The notes beneath the pieces are model-generated. The model had not been told where the DNA came from. It searched no databases and saw nothing but the letters and a program-made list of their open reading frames with translations. This document shows positions 25,178 through 32,722 of a stretch of 64,000 nt of DNA, in pieces. Each line of letters starts with the position of its first letter. The first letter of the stretch is position 1. The DNA lies in contig UQLR01000005.1 in assembly GCA_900541975.1 (NCBI GenBank), positions 74,408-138,407 on the forward strand, written 5' to 3'. The position numbers and the translations under genes were made by a program. The DNA comes from an uncultured Oscillospiraceae bacterium. Lineage in GTDB: Bacteria > Bacillota > Clostridia > Oscillospirales > Acutalibacteraceae.

Positions 25178-26520
25178 GCGAGCTCCAATTCATAGAAACA
25201 AGCGCCCAGCAGGTGCATGAAACTGTTATCAGCGAGCTGGAAAACGGAGTCAACGATCCGCTCTATCCGGGTGACGAGCGCCGGATCTTCGGCGACGCTA
25301 TGGCCGAGGTGATTGTGGCCGTGTATAACAGCGTCAACGACGCCTGCAAGCAGAAAATGCTCCGCTACGCTCGCGGATCCGTGCTGGACGCTCTGGGAGA
25401 AAACCGGGACACCCCACGCCTCGATCCCACCTTCGCCACCACAACGCTGCGCTTCGGGATAAACGAAGCCATAGCGTCAAATATTGTCATACCGGCCGGG
25501 ATCCGGGTGACGAATGACTTCGTTCACTACTTCCTGACCGACGCCACCGTCGTGCTCTATGCCGGTAGCCTCTATGTGGAGGTATCGGCCACAGCAGAAA
25601 GCGGCGGCACCGACTACAACGACATAGCGATCGGCGAGATCTCTCAGATTGTGGACGTCTCGGACGTTCCCCTGATCGACTATGTAACCAACACGGAAGC
25701 CACGGCAGGAGGCGGCGACCGTGAGGACGACGAGGCATACCGGGAAAGGATCCGGGAAGCAGAGAACCGGCTAAGCACAGCGGGCCCGGCCAAAGCCTAC
25801 AAATACTGGGCCATGACCGCAAACCCGCTCGTCACTGACGCGGTGGTAGAGTCCGAGACGGAAACCGTCACGCGCACACTGCCGGTATATGACGGCCACG
25901 CCTTCCAAGGCGGTGCAAATCTCCTGCCGGAAACCTTAACTGTGTACCTTCCAAGCGGAGCGGAAGCCGCGCCGGAAACAGACTACACCGCCACATATAA
26001 CGACGAACTGCTGACGCTCTCCCTCTCCGGGGCTCTGACAGAGGCAGAAACCGTAAAGATCGAGATCACCCGGAACATGTACGGGCGCGTCAAGATCGTG
26101 CCTATATGCGCCGGTGGTGAAATCCCAGACGAGGACATACTGGCCGACGTGCTGGCGGCCTGTTCTGCCGACGACGTGCGGCCGCTCACGGATCTGGTGC
26201 AGGTAGAGGCTCCGACAACATTCAAGTATGACATTGAGCTGGAATACTGGACAACGAAGGCGAGCGAGTCCGAAGTCGTGGAGAATGTGGAGGGATCCGG
26301 CGGTGCAATCGACCAGTATATTTACTGGCAAGGCTCCAGCCTCGACCAAGACATAAACCCGGACTACTTGCGGAAGCTGATCCTCTGCCCTCACTGGGAG
26401 GAAGGACTGACCGGAGCCACCCGCGTGAATATCATTAAACCGGTATATACAGAACTTCCAAGCACCACCGTGGCCGAGTTTTCCGGGAAGCTGACCGTTT
26501 CCCATAAAGTAAAGGACTAA
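25174..26520 (+). CDS. Baseplate assembly protein J
   Basis: At 448 residues this is longer than P2 gpJ (302) but follows its order: an N-terminal helix, a GSVLDALGENRDTPRL segment near residue 70, the beta domain with TEATAGGGDREDDEAYRERI at about 175-195 and a C-terminal helical part. Residues about 230-310 form an extra beta domain with VYDGHAF and TVYLPSG strands, an insertion that could project from the baseplate. The ATG overlaps the upstream stop. Confidence 0.85.
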   Translation: MSELQFIETSAQQVHETVISELENGVNDPLYPGDERRIFGDAMAEVIVAVYNSVNDACKQKMLRYARGSVLDALGENRDTPRLDPTFATTTLRFGINEAIASNIVIPAGIRVTNDFVHYFLTDATVVLYAGSLYVEVSATAESGGTDYNDIAIGEISQIVDVSDVPLIDYVTNTEATAGGGDREDDEAYRERIREAENRLSTAGPAKAYKYWAMTANPLVTDAVVESETETVTRTLPVYDGHAFQGGANLLPETLTVYLPSGAEAAPETDYTATYNDELLTLSLSGALTEAETVKIEITRNMYGRVKIVPICAGGEIPDEDILADVLAACSADDVRPLTDLVQVEAPTTFKYDIELEYWTTKASESEVVENVEGSGGAIDQYIYWQGSSLDQDINPDYLRKLILCPHWEEGLTGATRVNIIKPVYTELPSTTVAEFSGKLTVSHKVKD

Positions 26521-26532
26521 GGAGGCGAGGCT

Positions 26533-27669
26533 ATGGCAGGAATGAAAATATCAGATCTTGACTTTGTGCGGCTCCTGCCCGCCTTCATGCGCGACGACGA
26601 GGCAGCGATCGCACTCAGCAAGGCTATGAATAAGCTCATACAGCCACCCGGCAGCAGGATCCCGACGATCCGGACGTGGGACGAGATCGACAGCCTCAAC
26701 GAGCCGGAATGCGACGAGCTGGCGTGGGAGCTGGACATTGACTGGTACGACTCCACCGGCATGAGTCTGGAGGAAAAGAGAGAGACGATCAAGCTCGCCC
26801 AGCAGATCAAGCGCAAGCGCGGGACAAAGTGGGCCGTCGAGCGCCTGATCTCTGCCTACTTCGGCGAGGGCTATGTTATGGAGTGGTACGAAATGTACGA
26901 CTCCCCCTACACCTTCGTGGCACTGACAACAAACACCAACACGGACGCCCAGAACTTTGAGAAGTTTGTAGAGGCCGTGAAGGCTGCGAAAAATGCACGC
27001 TCGCACCTTGCGGGCGTTTTCTATTTCTGGCAGCAAGGGCCCGATCCGGGCATTGAGTACCGGCTGGACACCTCGCTGCACCGGTACAACTTCGTAAAAT
27101 GCGGCACCCGTCCACGGATCGCAACCGTCGGCTTTGTCGTGAAGCCAAGCATTGAAACGGATCCGGAGGAAACACTGCACCTTTACGGCTTCACAAAGGC
27201 CGGGGAGCTGACGTGTGGCACATACCCGCGACCGGGGACGCTGGGCGCGATAGTAAAAAGCGGGATCACTGCCGAAGCGGAGACTCAGGCGATCCGCTAC
27301 AACTTCGCCCGCGAAGCCGGAACCTACCCAAACACCGCCACACTGGGGCGCGTACTCAGGCAGGAAATTAAGGTGGAGCAGGCAGACAAGGCTCTGGCTT
27401 ATGAACTGCCTAAAACCACCGGGCAAACTTGCGGCACATATCCAAGGCCCGGAACTCTGGGGAAGGTGCTGCAGCACACAGTCGGCGTCAATCTGGCGGC
27501 GGCTTTTTCGTTGTATCAACTTATCAAGGCGGGGACGCAGAAATGCGGAACCATGCCGGGCGGCGGCGTAAAAGGCGCAGCCGTCACAAACAAAGCAGCT
27601 ACAGCGCTGCAAGTCTCCAGCGTGGCGTATGGCTTCGTGAAATGCGGGACGCGGTGCTGCGGTGAATAA
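26533..27669 (+). CDS. Tail protein I with long Cys-Gly-Thr repeat tail
   Basis: Residues 1-175 match P2-type tail protein I: LLPAFMRDDEAAIALSKAMN near the start, DELAWELDIDWYDS near 57-70 and RGTKWAVERLISAYFG near 95-110. P2 gpI is about that length. Residues 190-378 are extra: roughly 38-residue units built on CGTYPRPGTLG-like motifs, each followed by a V-K/R-x-I strand. Cysteines recur in nearly all units. The extension may carry a tail fibre attachment or surface domain. AAGGAGGCGAGGCT precedes the ATG. Confidence 0.8.
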   Translation: MAGMKISDLDFVRLLPAFMRDDEAAIALSKAMNKLIQPPGSRIPTIRTWDEIDSLNEPECDELAWELDIDWYDSTGMSLEEKRETIKLAQQIKRKRGTKWAVERLISAYFGEGYVMEWYEMYDSPYTFVALTTNTNTDAQNFEKFVEAVKAAKNARSHLAGVFYFWQQGPDPGIEYRLDTSLHRYNFVKCGTRPRIATVGFVVKPSIETDPEETLHLYGFTKAGELTCGTYPRPGTLGAIVKSGITAEAETQAIRYNFAREAGTYPNTATLGRVLRQEIKVEQADKALAYELPKTTGQTCGTYPRPGTLGKVLQHTVGVNLAAAFSLYQLIKAGTQKCGTMPGGGVKGAAVTNKAATALQVSSVAYGFVKCGTRCCGE

Positions 27670-27689
27670 ATCGAAAGGAGGACACCCGC

Positions 27690-28001
27690 ATGAGCTACTT
27701 TTACGACACCTTCATGGGGCACCGGAGGGATCAGTGGCTCCGCTCGATCCATGCGATAGAAGTACAGAGCGGCGGCAACTGGCACCGGGGAGCTATCAAC
27801 AAAAAGCTCGTCGAAGGTGACACGCTTGTGATCTACGCCACCTTCCCGACACTGGACTCCGTGGCCTGCACGATCGACGCCTCGCGCCTGATTGACACAC
27901 GCGGGGAAGTCGCTGCATATCAGCAGCGCACGATCAACAAGGTAGAGGGACAGGGCACCATGATTAAGCTCACGATCCCGATCTACGAAGTAACAGCCTA
28001 A
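27690..28001 (+). CDS. Small tail-fibre-region protein
   Basis: This is a 103-residue beta-rich protein after gpI, with a strong AAAGGAGGACACCCGC ribosome site. It has a YFYDTFMGHRRDQWLRS start and alternating strands. I do not recognise the family. Its place between gpI and the receptor-binding gene suggests a small adaptor or assembly protein for the fibre. Confidence 0.5.
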   Translation: MSYFYDTFMGHRRDQWLRSIHAIEVQSGGNWHRGAINKKLVEGDTLVIYATFPTLDSVACTIDASRLIDTRGEVAAYQQRTINKVEGQGTMIKLTIPIYEVTA

Positions 28002-28021
28002 AAGGAAGGAGGTAAACAGGC

Positions 28022-28447
28022 ATGTATAACGCAACTTACTGGCTCGACAGAGTGGTGGACGAGGAAACAGAGGAAGTCATTCAGGAAGGCACAGACCAGA
28101 GCGCCGGGCATTTTAACAACATGGAGGAAGGCATTTCCGACGCACATCTGGCGACCGCCCTTCTTTTGATCTCCGCTTCCTTATCAGCCGATCAGGTAGC
28201 CACCGAAGAACAGACGATCACTCTCGAAAACTCCGAGAGTTTCCCGTTCAACAACTCGGTGGAAACCGTAGCCCTGAATACGGCCCGAAACTTCACGGAC
28301 TACACCGTGGAGGCCGAAGTGCTGGAGCATGACGGAAACGTCGGAGACGTGAAGATTTTCAGCCGCCTGCTGAACGGCTTCAAGGTGGCCTATGACGGCA
28401 GCGCCAAAAACGCCACTATCAAACTGAGAATTAAAGGAGGAATGTAA
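28022..28447 (+). CDS. Tail-fibre-region protein, unknown
   Basis: The 141-residue protein starts after AAGGAGGTAAACAGGC. The first half is acidic and helical and includes DQSAGHFNNMEEGI, a motif often found near the start of Firmicute phage fibre proteins. The second half is beta-rich. It probably belongs to the fibre or its assembly. I cannot name it. Confidence 0.5.
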   Translation: MYNATYWLDRVVDEETEEVIQEGTDQSAGHFNNMEEGISDAHLATALLLISASLSADQVATEEQTITLENSESFPFNNSVETVALNTARNFTDYTVEAEVLEHDGNVGDVKIFSRLLNGFKVAYDGSAKNATIKLRIKGGM

Positions 28448-28449
28448 CC

Positions 28450-28833
28450 ATGGCAGATCAGAACAATGTAAAGGTTATTGAAAAGAACGCAGGCCCGAAA
28501 ATCGCCTACGAGCAGACGGGCACCTGCCTGATCTTCGGCGACTATGAGCTGATGATTAACGCGGCGAAGTACCAGAAAGACTGGGACGTGACCGTGGATA
28601 TTTGCAAGGACAAGGCCGGAAACCTTACGATCGGCACCGAGTCCGGGCTGCGCTATGTGGCGCAGGTAATGATCCCGGCGGCTACTTACACCGAGACACC
28701 GATCCAGACGGAGGAAGGAACCGAGCCTCTGGCAGAGGGCGGCGACGACGGCATGAACCACGACAATATCCTGAGAGAGCAGAACCCGCTCGACATGGGC
28801 GACGTTACGCTCGTACTCTGGAGCATTGAATAA
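28450..28833 (+). CDS. Small phage protein upstream of the variable receptor gene
   Basis: This is a 127-residue protein with an AAAGGAGGAATGTAACC ribosome site. It has a Gly/Pro-containing beta N-terminal half and an acidic, Glu/Gly-rich C-terminal part. No known motif is recognised. As the gene directly before the DGR target protein it may help fold it or attach it to the fibre; this is positional inference only. Confidence 0.5.
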   Translation: MADQNNVKVIEKNAGPKIAYEQTGTCLIFGDYELMINAAKYQKDWDVTVDICKDKAGNLTIGTESGLRYVAQVMIPAATYTETPIQTEEGTEPLAEGGDDGMNHDNILREQNPLDMGDVTLVLWSIE

Positions 28834-28853
28834 TCAAAAAGGAGGACACAACA

Positions 28854-29996
28854 ATGGCAAACTTTGATCTTTCCAGTCTGGCACTCAAAAGCGTGTGCCC
28901 GAACAATGAAATCTTTGTGGACGACGCGGATCTGCCGTCCGTTATGGTGTATATCCCGAAATTTAAGAACAGCGACGTGCTGACCGGCGGCAACGACAGC
29001 ACCCACCCGGCTTTTATCGTCAACGGGCAGGAAATCCCCGGCTTTTGGTATTCCAAGTACCAGAACGTCGTACACACCACGCAGCTGACTGACGGCAGTA
29101 TCGCGGCGGCGTACAGCCTGCCGGGAGAGGATCCGACGGCAAGTATCAACTTTGACACCGCTCGCTCCCGCTGCGAAGCCAAGGGCGCAGGCTGGCACCT
29201 CTCCACCAACGCCGAGTGGGCCGCGATCGCTCTCTGGTGCAAAAAGAACGGCTTCATGCCTTACGGCAACAATAACTACGGCAAGGACACCCGCGAGAGC
29301 AATTACAAGGCAATCCCGACGACCTTCTACGGCCCGGACAGCGATCAGCCGGAAGGCACCACGGCCAGAGTGGCAACCGGAACCGGCCCGCTCACATGGA
29401 GCCACGACAAGACTCTCTCCGGTATCTGGGATCTGAACGGCAACGTGTGGGAATGGCAGGGCGGCATCCGTCTTGTGTGGGGCGAGCTCCAGATCCTTGC
29501 CAACAATGACGCAGCGGATCCGGACAACCCGCAGAACACCACGAGCGTGTGCTGGAAGGCTATCAACGCCGCCGACGGCTCCCTCGTAGAGCCTGAGTGC
29601 GAAGTGGGCGACAGCTCCGCGACTCTCTCCGGCAGCACCGTGAAACTGGACTATGTAAGCGGCGCATGGCAGTGGACAACCACCGTCGCAAGCTCTCAGG
29701 ACGCAAGCCGCAGCTGCGCCTTTGGTAAAGTTACCGCAGCGGCAGCAGTCGGAAACGCCGCCAAGATCCTGCTCCGCTCCCTCGCCCTTCTCCCGGACGA
29801 AGGCGCTCAGAAAGCTGACTACGAAGGCGATTACTTCTGGTGGAACAACGGCGTAGCCGAGCGCTGCGTGTATCGCGGGGGCGCCTGGAACTACGGCCCG
29901 GCCGCGGGCGTGTTCTACCTCTCCGGCGACCCCTCCCGCTCCAACTCCAGCACGTACATCGGCTTCCGCTCCGCTTTTATCCCGGAAATCGGGTAA
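28854..29996 (+). CDS. DGR-diversified receptor-binding protein (FGE-sulfatase / C-type-lectin fold)
   Basis: The 380-residue product has an FGE-sulfatase-type domain: FWYSKYQNVVHTTQL near residue 65, AKGAGWHLSTNAEWAAIA near 110-127, IWDLNGNVWEWQGG near 190 and a C-terminal GFRSAF. This is the C-type-lectin-like fold of known DGR targets, including Bordetella phage Mtd. The last 38 codons (from 29861) are the variable repeat, changed against the template only at template adenines. Nine residues differ, all within CVYRGG...IGFRSA. It probably forms the phage tip that contacts the host surface. AAAGGAGGACACAACA precedes the ATG. Confidence 0.9.
   Translation: MANFDLSSLALKSVCPNNEIFVDDADLPSVMVYIPKFKNSDVLTGGNDSTHPAFIVNGQEIPGFWYSKYQNVVHTTQLTDGSIAAAYSLPGEDPTASINFDTARSRCEAKGAGWHLSTNAEWAAIALWCKKNGFMPYGNNNYGKDTRESNYKAIPTTFYGPDSDQPEGTTARVATGTGPLTWSHDKTLSGIWDLNGNVWEWQGGIRLVWGELQILANNDAADPDNPQNTTSVCWKAINAADGSLVEPECEVGDSSATLSGSTVKLDYVSGAWQWTTTVASSQDASRSCAFGKVTAAAAVGNAAKILLRSLALLPDEGAQKADYEGDYFWWNNGVAERCVYRGGAWNYGPAAGVFYLSGDPSRSNSSTYIGFRSAFIPEIG
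29861..29975 (+). repeat. DGR variable repeat (VR)
   Basis: This 115-bp stretch at the 3' end of the receptor gene aligns without gaps to 30449-30563. It differs at 29883, 29884, 29892, 29898, 29901, 29902, 29922, 29923, 29928, 29931, 29932, 29950 and 29955; each is A in the template. The last 20 bp (29956-29975) are identical and GC-rich, as expected for the initiation-of-mutagenic-homology end. Confidence 0.95.
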
Positions 29997-30019
29997 TCTG
30001 GCAATCTGAAAATCTGGCT

Positions 30020-30047
30020 AAGGGGCGGCCCACCAAAGCCGCCCCTT
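30020..30047. repeat. Perfect 10-bp stem hairpin just after the DGR target gene
   Basis: AAGGGGCGGC (30020-30029) pairs perfectly with 30038-30047 around an eight-base loop, 44 bp past the end of the VR. DGRs often have such a hairpin or cruciform near the VR end, where it promotes retrohoming. A weak T run follows, so it may also act as a terminator. Confidence 0.75.
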
Positions 30048-30069
30048 TACCACAGCAAGGAGACACAAC

Positions 30070-30414
30070 ATGGACAACCTACAACTCCGGCAGCGTATCG
30101 TCCGATCCATGATCCGGGTGGGCGAGCGCACCAATAACATGCGAAAGCCGGAAAAATTCGAGTACCGCAAGCACATGACCGCCGCTTTCATGGACATGCT
30201 GGAGCTTTGCATTGAGGCGAACCGGGCCAGAGGCCAACGCCGGGTGGAGCTCCAGAACAAAATGGACACGAAGCTGGACGTGCTACGCTCCCTCGTAGAC
30301 ACGGCAGTTTCGCCGGAGGATCGCCTGATCTCTCCGGGGCTCCATGAGGTATGGAGCAAGGAACTGAACGAAATCGGGCGTATGCTGGGAGGCTGGAAAA
30401 AGTCAAACGAGTAA
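30070..30414 (+). CDS. avd: Accessory variability determinant (Avd)-like protein
   Basis: This 114-residue, almost entirely helical protein lies between target gene and template repeat, the usual place of avd. It is basic (many Arg and Lys) and has four predicted helices, as in the pentameric Bordetella Avd, which binds the reverse transcriptase and the template RNA. Sequence identity to known Avd is not shown by any fixed motif, so the call rests on size, helix pattern and place. The ATG follows CAAGGAGACACAAC. Confidence 0.75.
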   Translation: MDNLQLRQRIVRSMIRVGERTNNMRKPEKFEYRKHMTAAFMDMLELCIEANRARGQRRVELQNKMDTKLDVLRSLVDTAVSPEDRLISPGLHEVWSKELNEIGRMLGGWKKSNE

Positions 30415-30833
30415 CACGCCCGTGGGGAATGTGTCGCGATAAAAGGGGGCGCTGCGTGTATCGCGGGGGCAACTGGAACAACGGCACGAACGCGGGCGTG
30501 TTCTACCTCAACGGCAACAACTCCCGCTCCAACTCCAACACGAACATCGGCTTCCGCTCCGCTCTTGCCTTGTCAGCTTATGTCCTGCGAGCTAAGGCTT
30601 TGCAGGAGCACAAAGGCAAAAGGGACGCATTTCCCGGCCGACAAGGCCAAAGATGAACGCTCGCGCAGCTTGCCGGTAAAAAGATACCGGGAGCGACGGG
30701 CAAACCGCGCAGGCTGGCCGTTCCTGCATTATGCGGGTGAAGGGCGGCCGCGATCCTGCGGCGTGGCGGCCGTAGGAAAACGGCCGTTTCAAGGAGTGCC
30801 ACACGCGGGCCTTTTTATAAAAACAAGGAAGGA
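30415..30833 (+). ncRNA. DGR template RNA region (TR plus spacer)
   Basis: This 419-bp gap has no gene of its own. It holds the template repeat at 30449-30563, then about 270 bp of GC-rich spacer before the reverse transcriptase. In studied DGRs the RNA covering TR and the downstream spacer is the template and primer for reverse transcription. Several inverted blocks such as GGCGGCC and CGGCCG repeats are visible in the spacer. Exact RNA ends cannot be read. Confidence 0.7.
30449..30563 (+). repeat. DGR template repeat (TR)
   Basis: This is the non-coding copy of the VR. It contains 25 adenines, clustered in AAC codons in the frame that corresponds to the target gene; 13 of the 25 are changed in the VR while none of the 90 other bases is. 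AAC-rich variable positions are the classical DGR design because A changes in AAC reach many residues but no stop codon. Confidence 0.95.
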
Positions 30834-31973
30834 GTGACGGCTATCAAAGAAACCGGAAAACCTTCCCTTCTGGAACGAATATACTCGTGGGAAAATCTGC
30901 TGAACGCTTACCACGAAGCAGCGAGCGAGAAATGGTACCGCGGCGACGTGCTGGCCTTCTCTGCAAAGCTGGAGGAAAACCTGATTGAAATACAAAACTC
31001 CCTGATCTGGCGCACTTACAAGGTGGGCTGATACCGGGAGTTTTATGTTTCGGAGCCAAAGCGCCGCCTTATTATGGCGCTGAGCTTCCCGGATCGCGTC
31101 GTGCAGTGGGCCGTATATCTGCAAGTCAACAAAGAGCTCGACAACGGCATGATCTACCATAGTTACGGCTGCCGGGTGGGAAAAGGCACCACAAGGGCGG
31201 CTGATCGGCTTCAATACTGGGCGGCTCTCGTTGACCGTAAGCCGGGTGCGAGCTGGCACTACTTAAAGCTGGATATTTCAAAGTATTTTTACCGGGTAGA
31301 CCATGAGGTTTTACTCGGTATTTTACGGCGCAAATACCCGAACGAGGACGGCTTTCTCTGGCTTATGGAGACGATCATCAACTGCGACCACACGCCCTTC
31401 GGGCTGCCGCCGGGGAAAACAGCCGACGAGGTGCCGCCTTCCGAGCGACTCTTTGAGGTAGGTATGCCGATCGGAAACCTTACCAGCCAAATGCTTGCGA
31501 ACGTCTGCCTCAACGAACTGGATCAGTACATCAAGCACGAGCTGAAAGCTCGCTTTTATGTGCGTTACATGGACGACATGGTGCTGCTGCACCCGGACGC
31601 CAAAACTCTGAACCGGTGGCGGGTGCAAATTGAGGACTACCTCAACAATGTGCTGCACCTCGAACTCAACGGAAAGACCGCGATCGGACTCGTAAAGCAC
31701 GGGATCACCTTCGTGGGCTGCCGGATCTTCCCCGGCTACCGTAAGCCGACAAAGCAGAGCGTCAAGAAAATGAAGGCGCGTATGCGGTATATCGCCAAGG
31801 AGTACGAGGCGGGCCTGATCGACTTCGACGCCGTGGACGCCACCATGCAGAGCTACTTCGGTATGCTGAGCCACTGCTCCACCCACGGGCTCCAGAAGTG
31901 GATCGAGAAAAATATAGTTTTCAAACGAAAAGAACCGGCCGCAGAGGCAAAGGAGGTGAACCTATGGACGTAA
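30834..31973 (+). pseudogene. DGR reverse transcriptase with one in-frame UGA at codon 66
   Basis: One continuous frame runs from a GTG (ribosome site AAGGAAGG) to the TAA at 31971, interrupted only by TGA at 31029-31031. Residues after it (YREFYVSEPKRRLIMAL) continue the conserved RT N-terminal motif, so the frame was once whole. Further motifs are LDISKYFYRVDH, GMPIGNLTSQ (the IGxxxSQ form typical of DGR RTs) and the catalytic YMDD at about 245-248. A separate 299-residue product from the ATG at 31074 would lack the N-terminal motif. UGA ends other genes of this prophage, so it is not generally a sense codon here. The RT is either recently broken, read through, or a sequencing error is present. 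Confidence 0.85.
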
Positions 31974-32320
31974 CCGCAATAATCATAGCCGCGAGCATAC
32001 CCTCGGCCATAACTGGCTTTTGCTTCTGGCTTATTGAGAGGAACATCAAGAAACAGGACAAAAAGAGGGAGGCCGAGGAAGAAGCCCGACACGAGGACAT
32101 GGAGAGGCGCGAAAACTTACGGCAGCAGCAAGAGTTTTACCTCGTCCAAGGCGTAAACGCTGCGATCGCGCTCGGCGAGGCCACGGCCAAAGCGGTGCAG
32201 CGGATCCCTGACGCTCACTGCAACGGAGACATGCACGCGGCGCTGGAGTATGCCTCGAAAGTCAAACACGCACAAAAGGACTTTCTGGCTAAACAGGGGA
32301 TCAATTCCATTTACGAATAG
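31964..32320 (+). CDS. Small membrane-anchored lysis-region protein
   Basis: The 118-residue frame uses the ATG behind AAAGGAGGTGAACC and overlaps the RT end by ten bases. One membrane helix at residues 4-25 is followed by a highly charged coiled coil (ERNIKKQDKKREAEEEARHED) and a helical tail. The build fits small holin or spanin-like accessory proteins of Firmicute phages, but the exact role is unproven. Confidence 0.55.
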   Translation: MDVTAIIIAASIPSAITGFCFWLIERNIKKQDKKREAEEEARHEDMERRENLRQQQEFYLVQGVNAAIALGEATAKAVQRIPDAHCNGDMHAALEYASKVKHAQKDFLAKQGINSIYE

Positions 32321-32332
32321 GGGGCGACGACC

Positions 32333-32704
32333 ATGTGCGAGGAATACACCGGGCCGGACGCCGTTGTGGATCCGCAGCTCCGGCAACTGGCCGAAGAAAA
32401 CAAAAAGCTCCGGGAGCAGATCCAGCAAATGCGAGCTGCCGCTGCAGCAAAAAAGAAGGTTGAGTTTTCAAAGCTCATTTTTCTGGGCGTAAGTATCGCC
32501 ACCATAGCGATCACCGTCTTTTCCTGCCGCATGATCTGGATCACCATGGACACCTCCGTGCTGGCCTATCTGATCCCGGCGGTATTTGCAGAAATGGCCT
32601 CGGCGACCGGTTTCTATTACACCAAGGCAAAGGCAGAAAACAAGATCAAGCTCATGGCCCTGAACGGCGTCAAGCCGGAGCCGTCGAGCTTTGAAACCTA
32701 TTAA
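32333..32704 (+). CDS. Small phage membrane protein with coiled coil
   Basis: This is a 123-residue protein with a Leu-zipper-like coiled coil at about residues 14-40, a first membrane helix near 48-65 and a second near 75-95. It lies in the lysis cassette next to the endolysin gene. A holin-like or holin-partner role is possible. The ribosome site is weak (GGGGGCGACGACC). Confidence 0.5.
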   Translation: MCEEYTGPDAVVDPQLRQLAEENKKLREQIQQMRAAAAAKKKVEFSKLIFLGVSIATIAITVFSCRMIWITMDTSVLAYLIPAVFAEMASATGFYYTKAKAENKIKLMALNGVKPEPSSFETY

Positions 32705-32722
32705 CAAAAAAAGGAGGGACTC

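Noticed and set aside
30351..30656. Open frame across the template repeat with a product similar to the receptor C-terminus
   Set aside because: Similarity comes from the TR itself. The frame begins inside the Avd-like gene in another phase and has no ribosome site, so it is not a gene.
31029..31031. General recoding of UGA as a sense codon in the phage
   Set aside because: Several prophage genes (for example those ending at 1161, 1948, 16740, 22916 and 25177) end at UGA with coupled downstream starts, so UGA works as a stop here.
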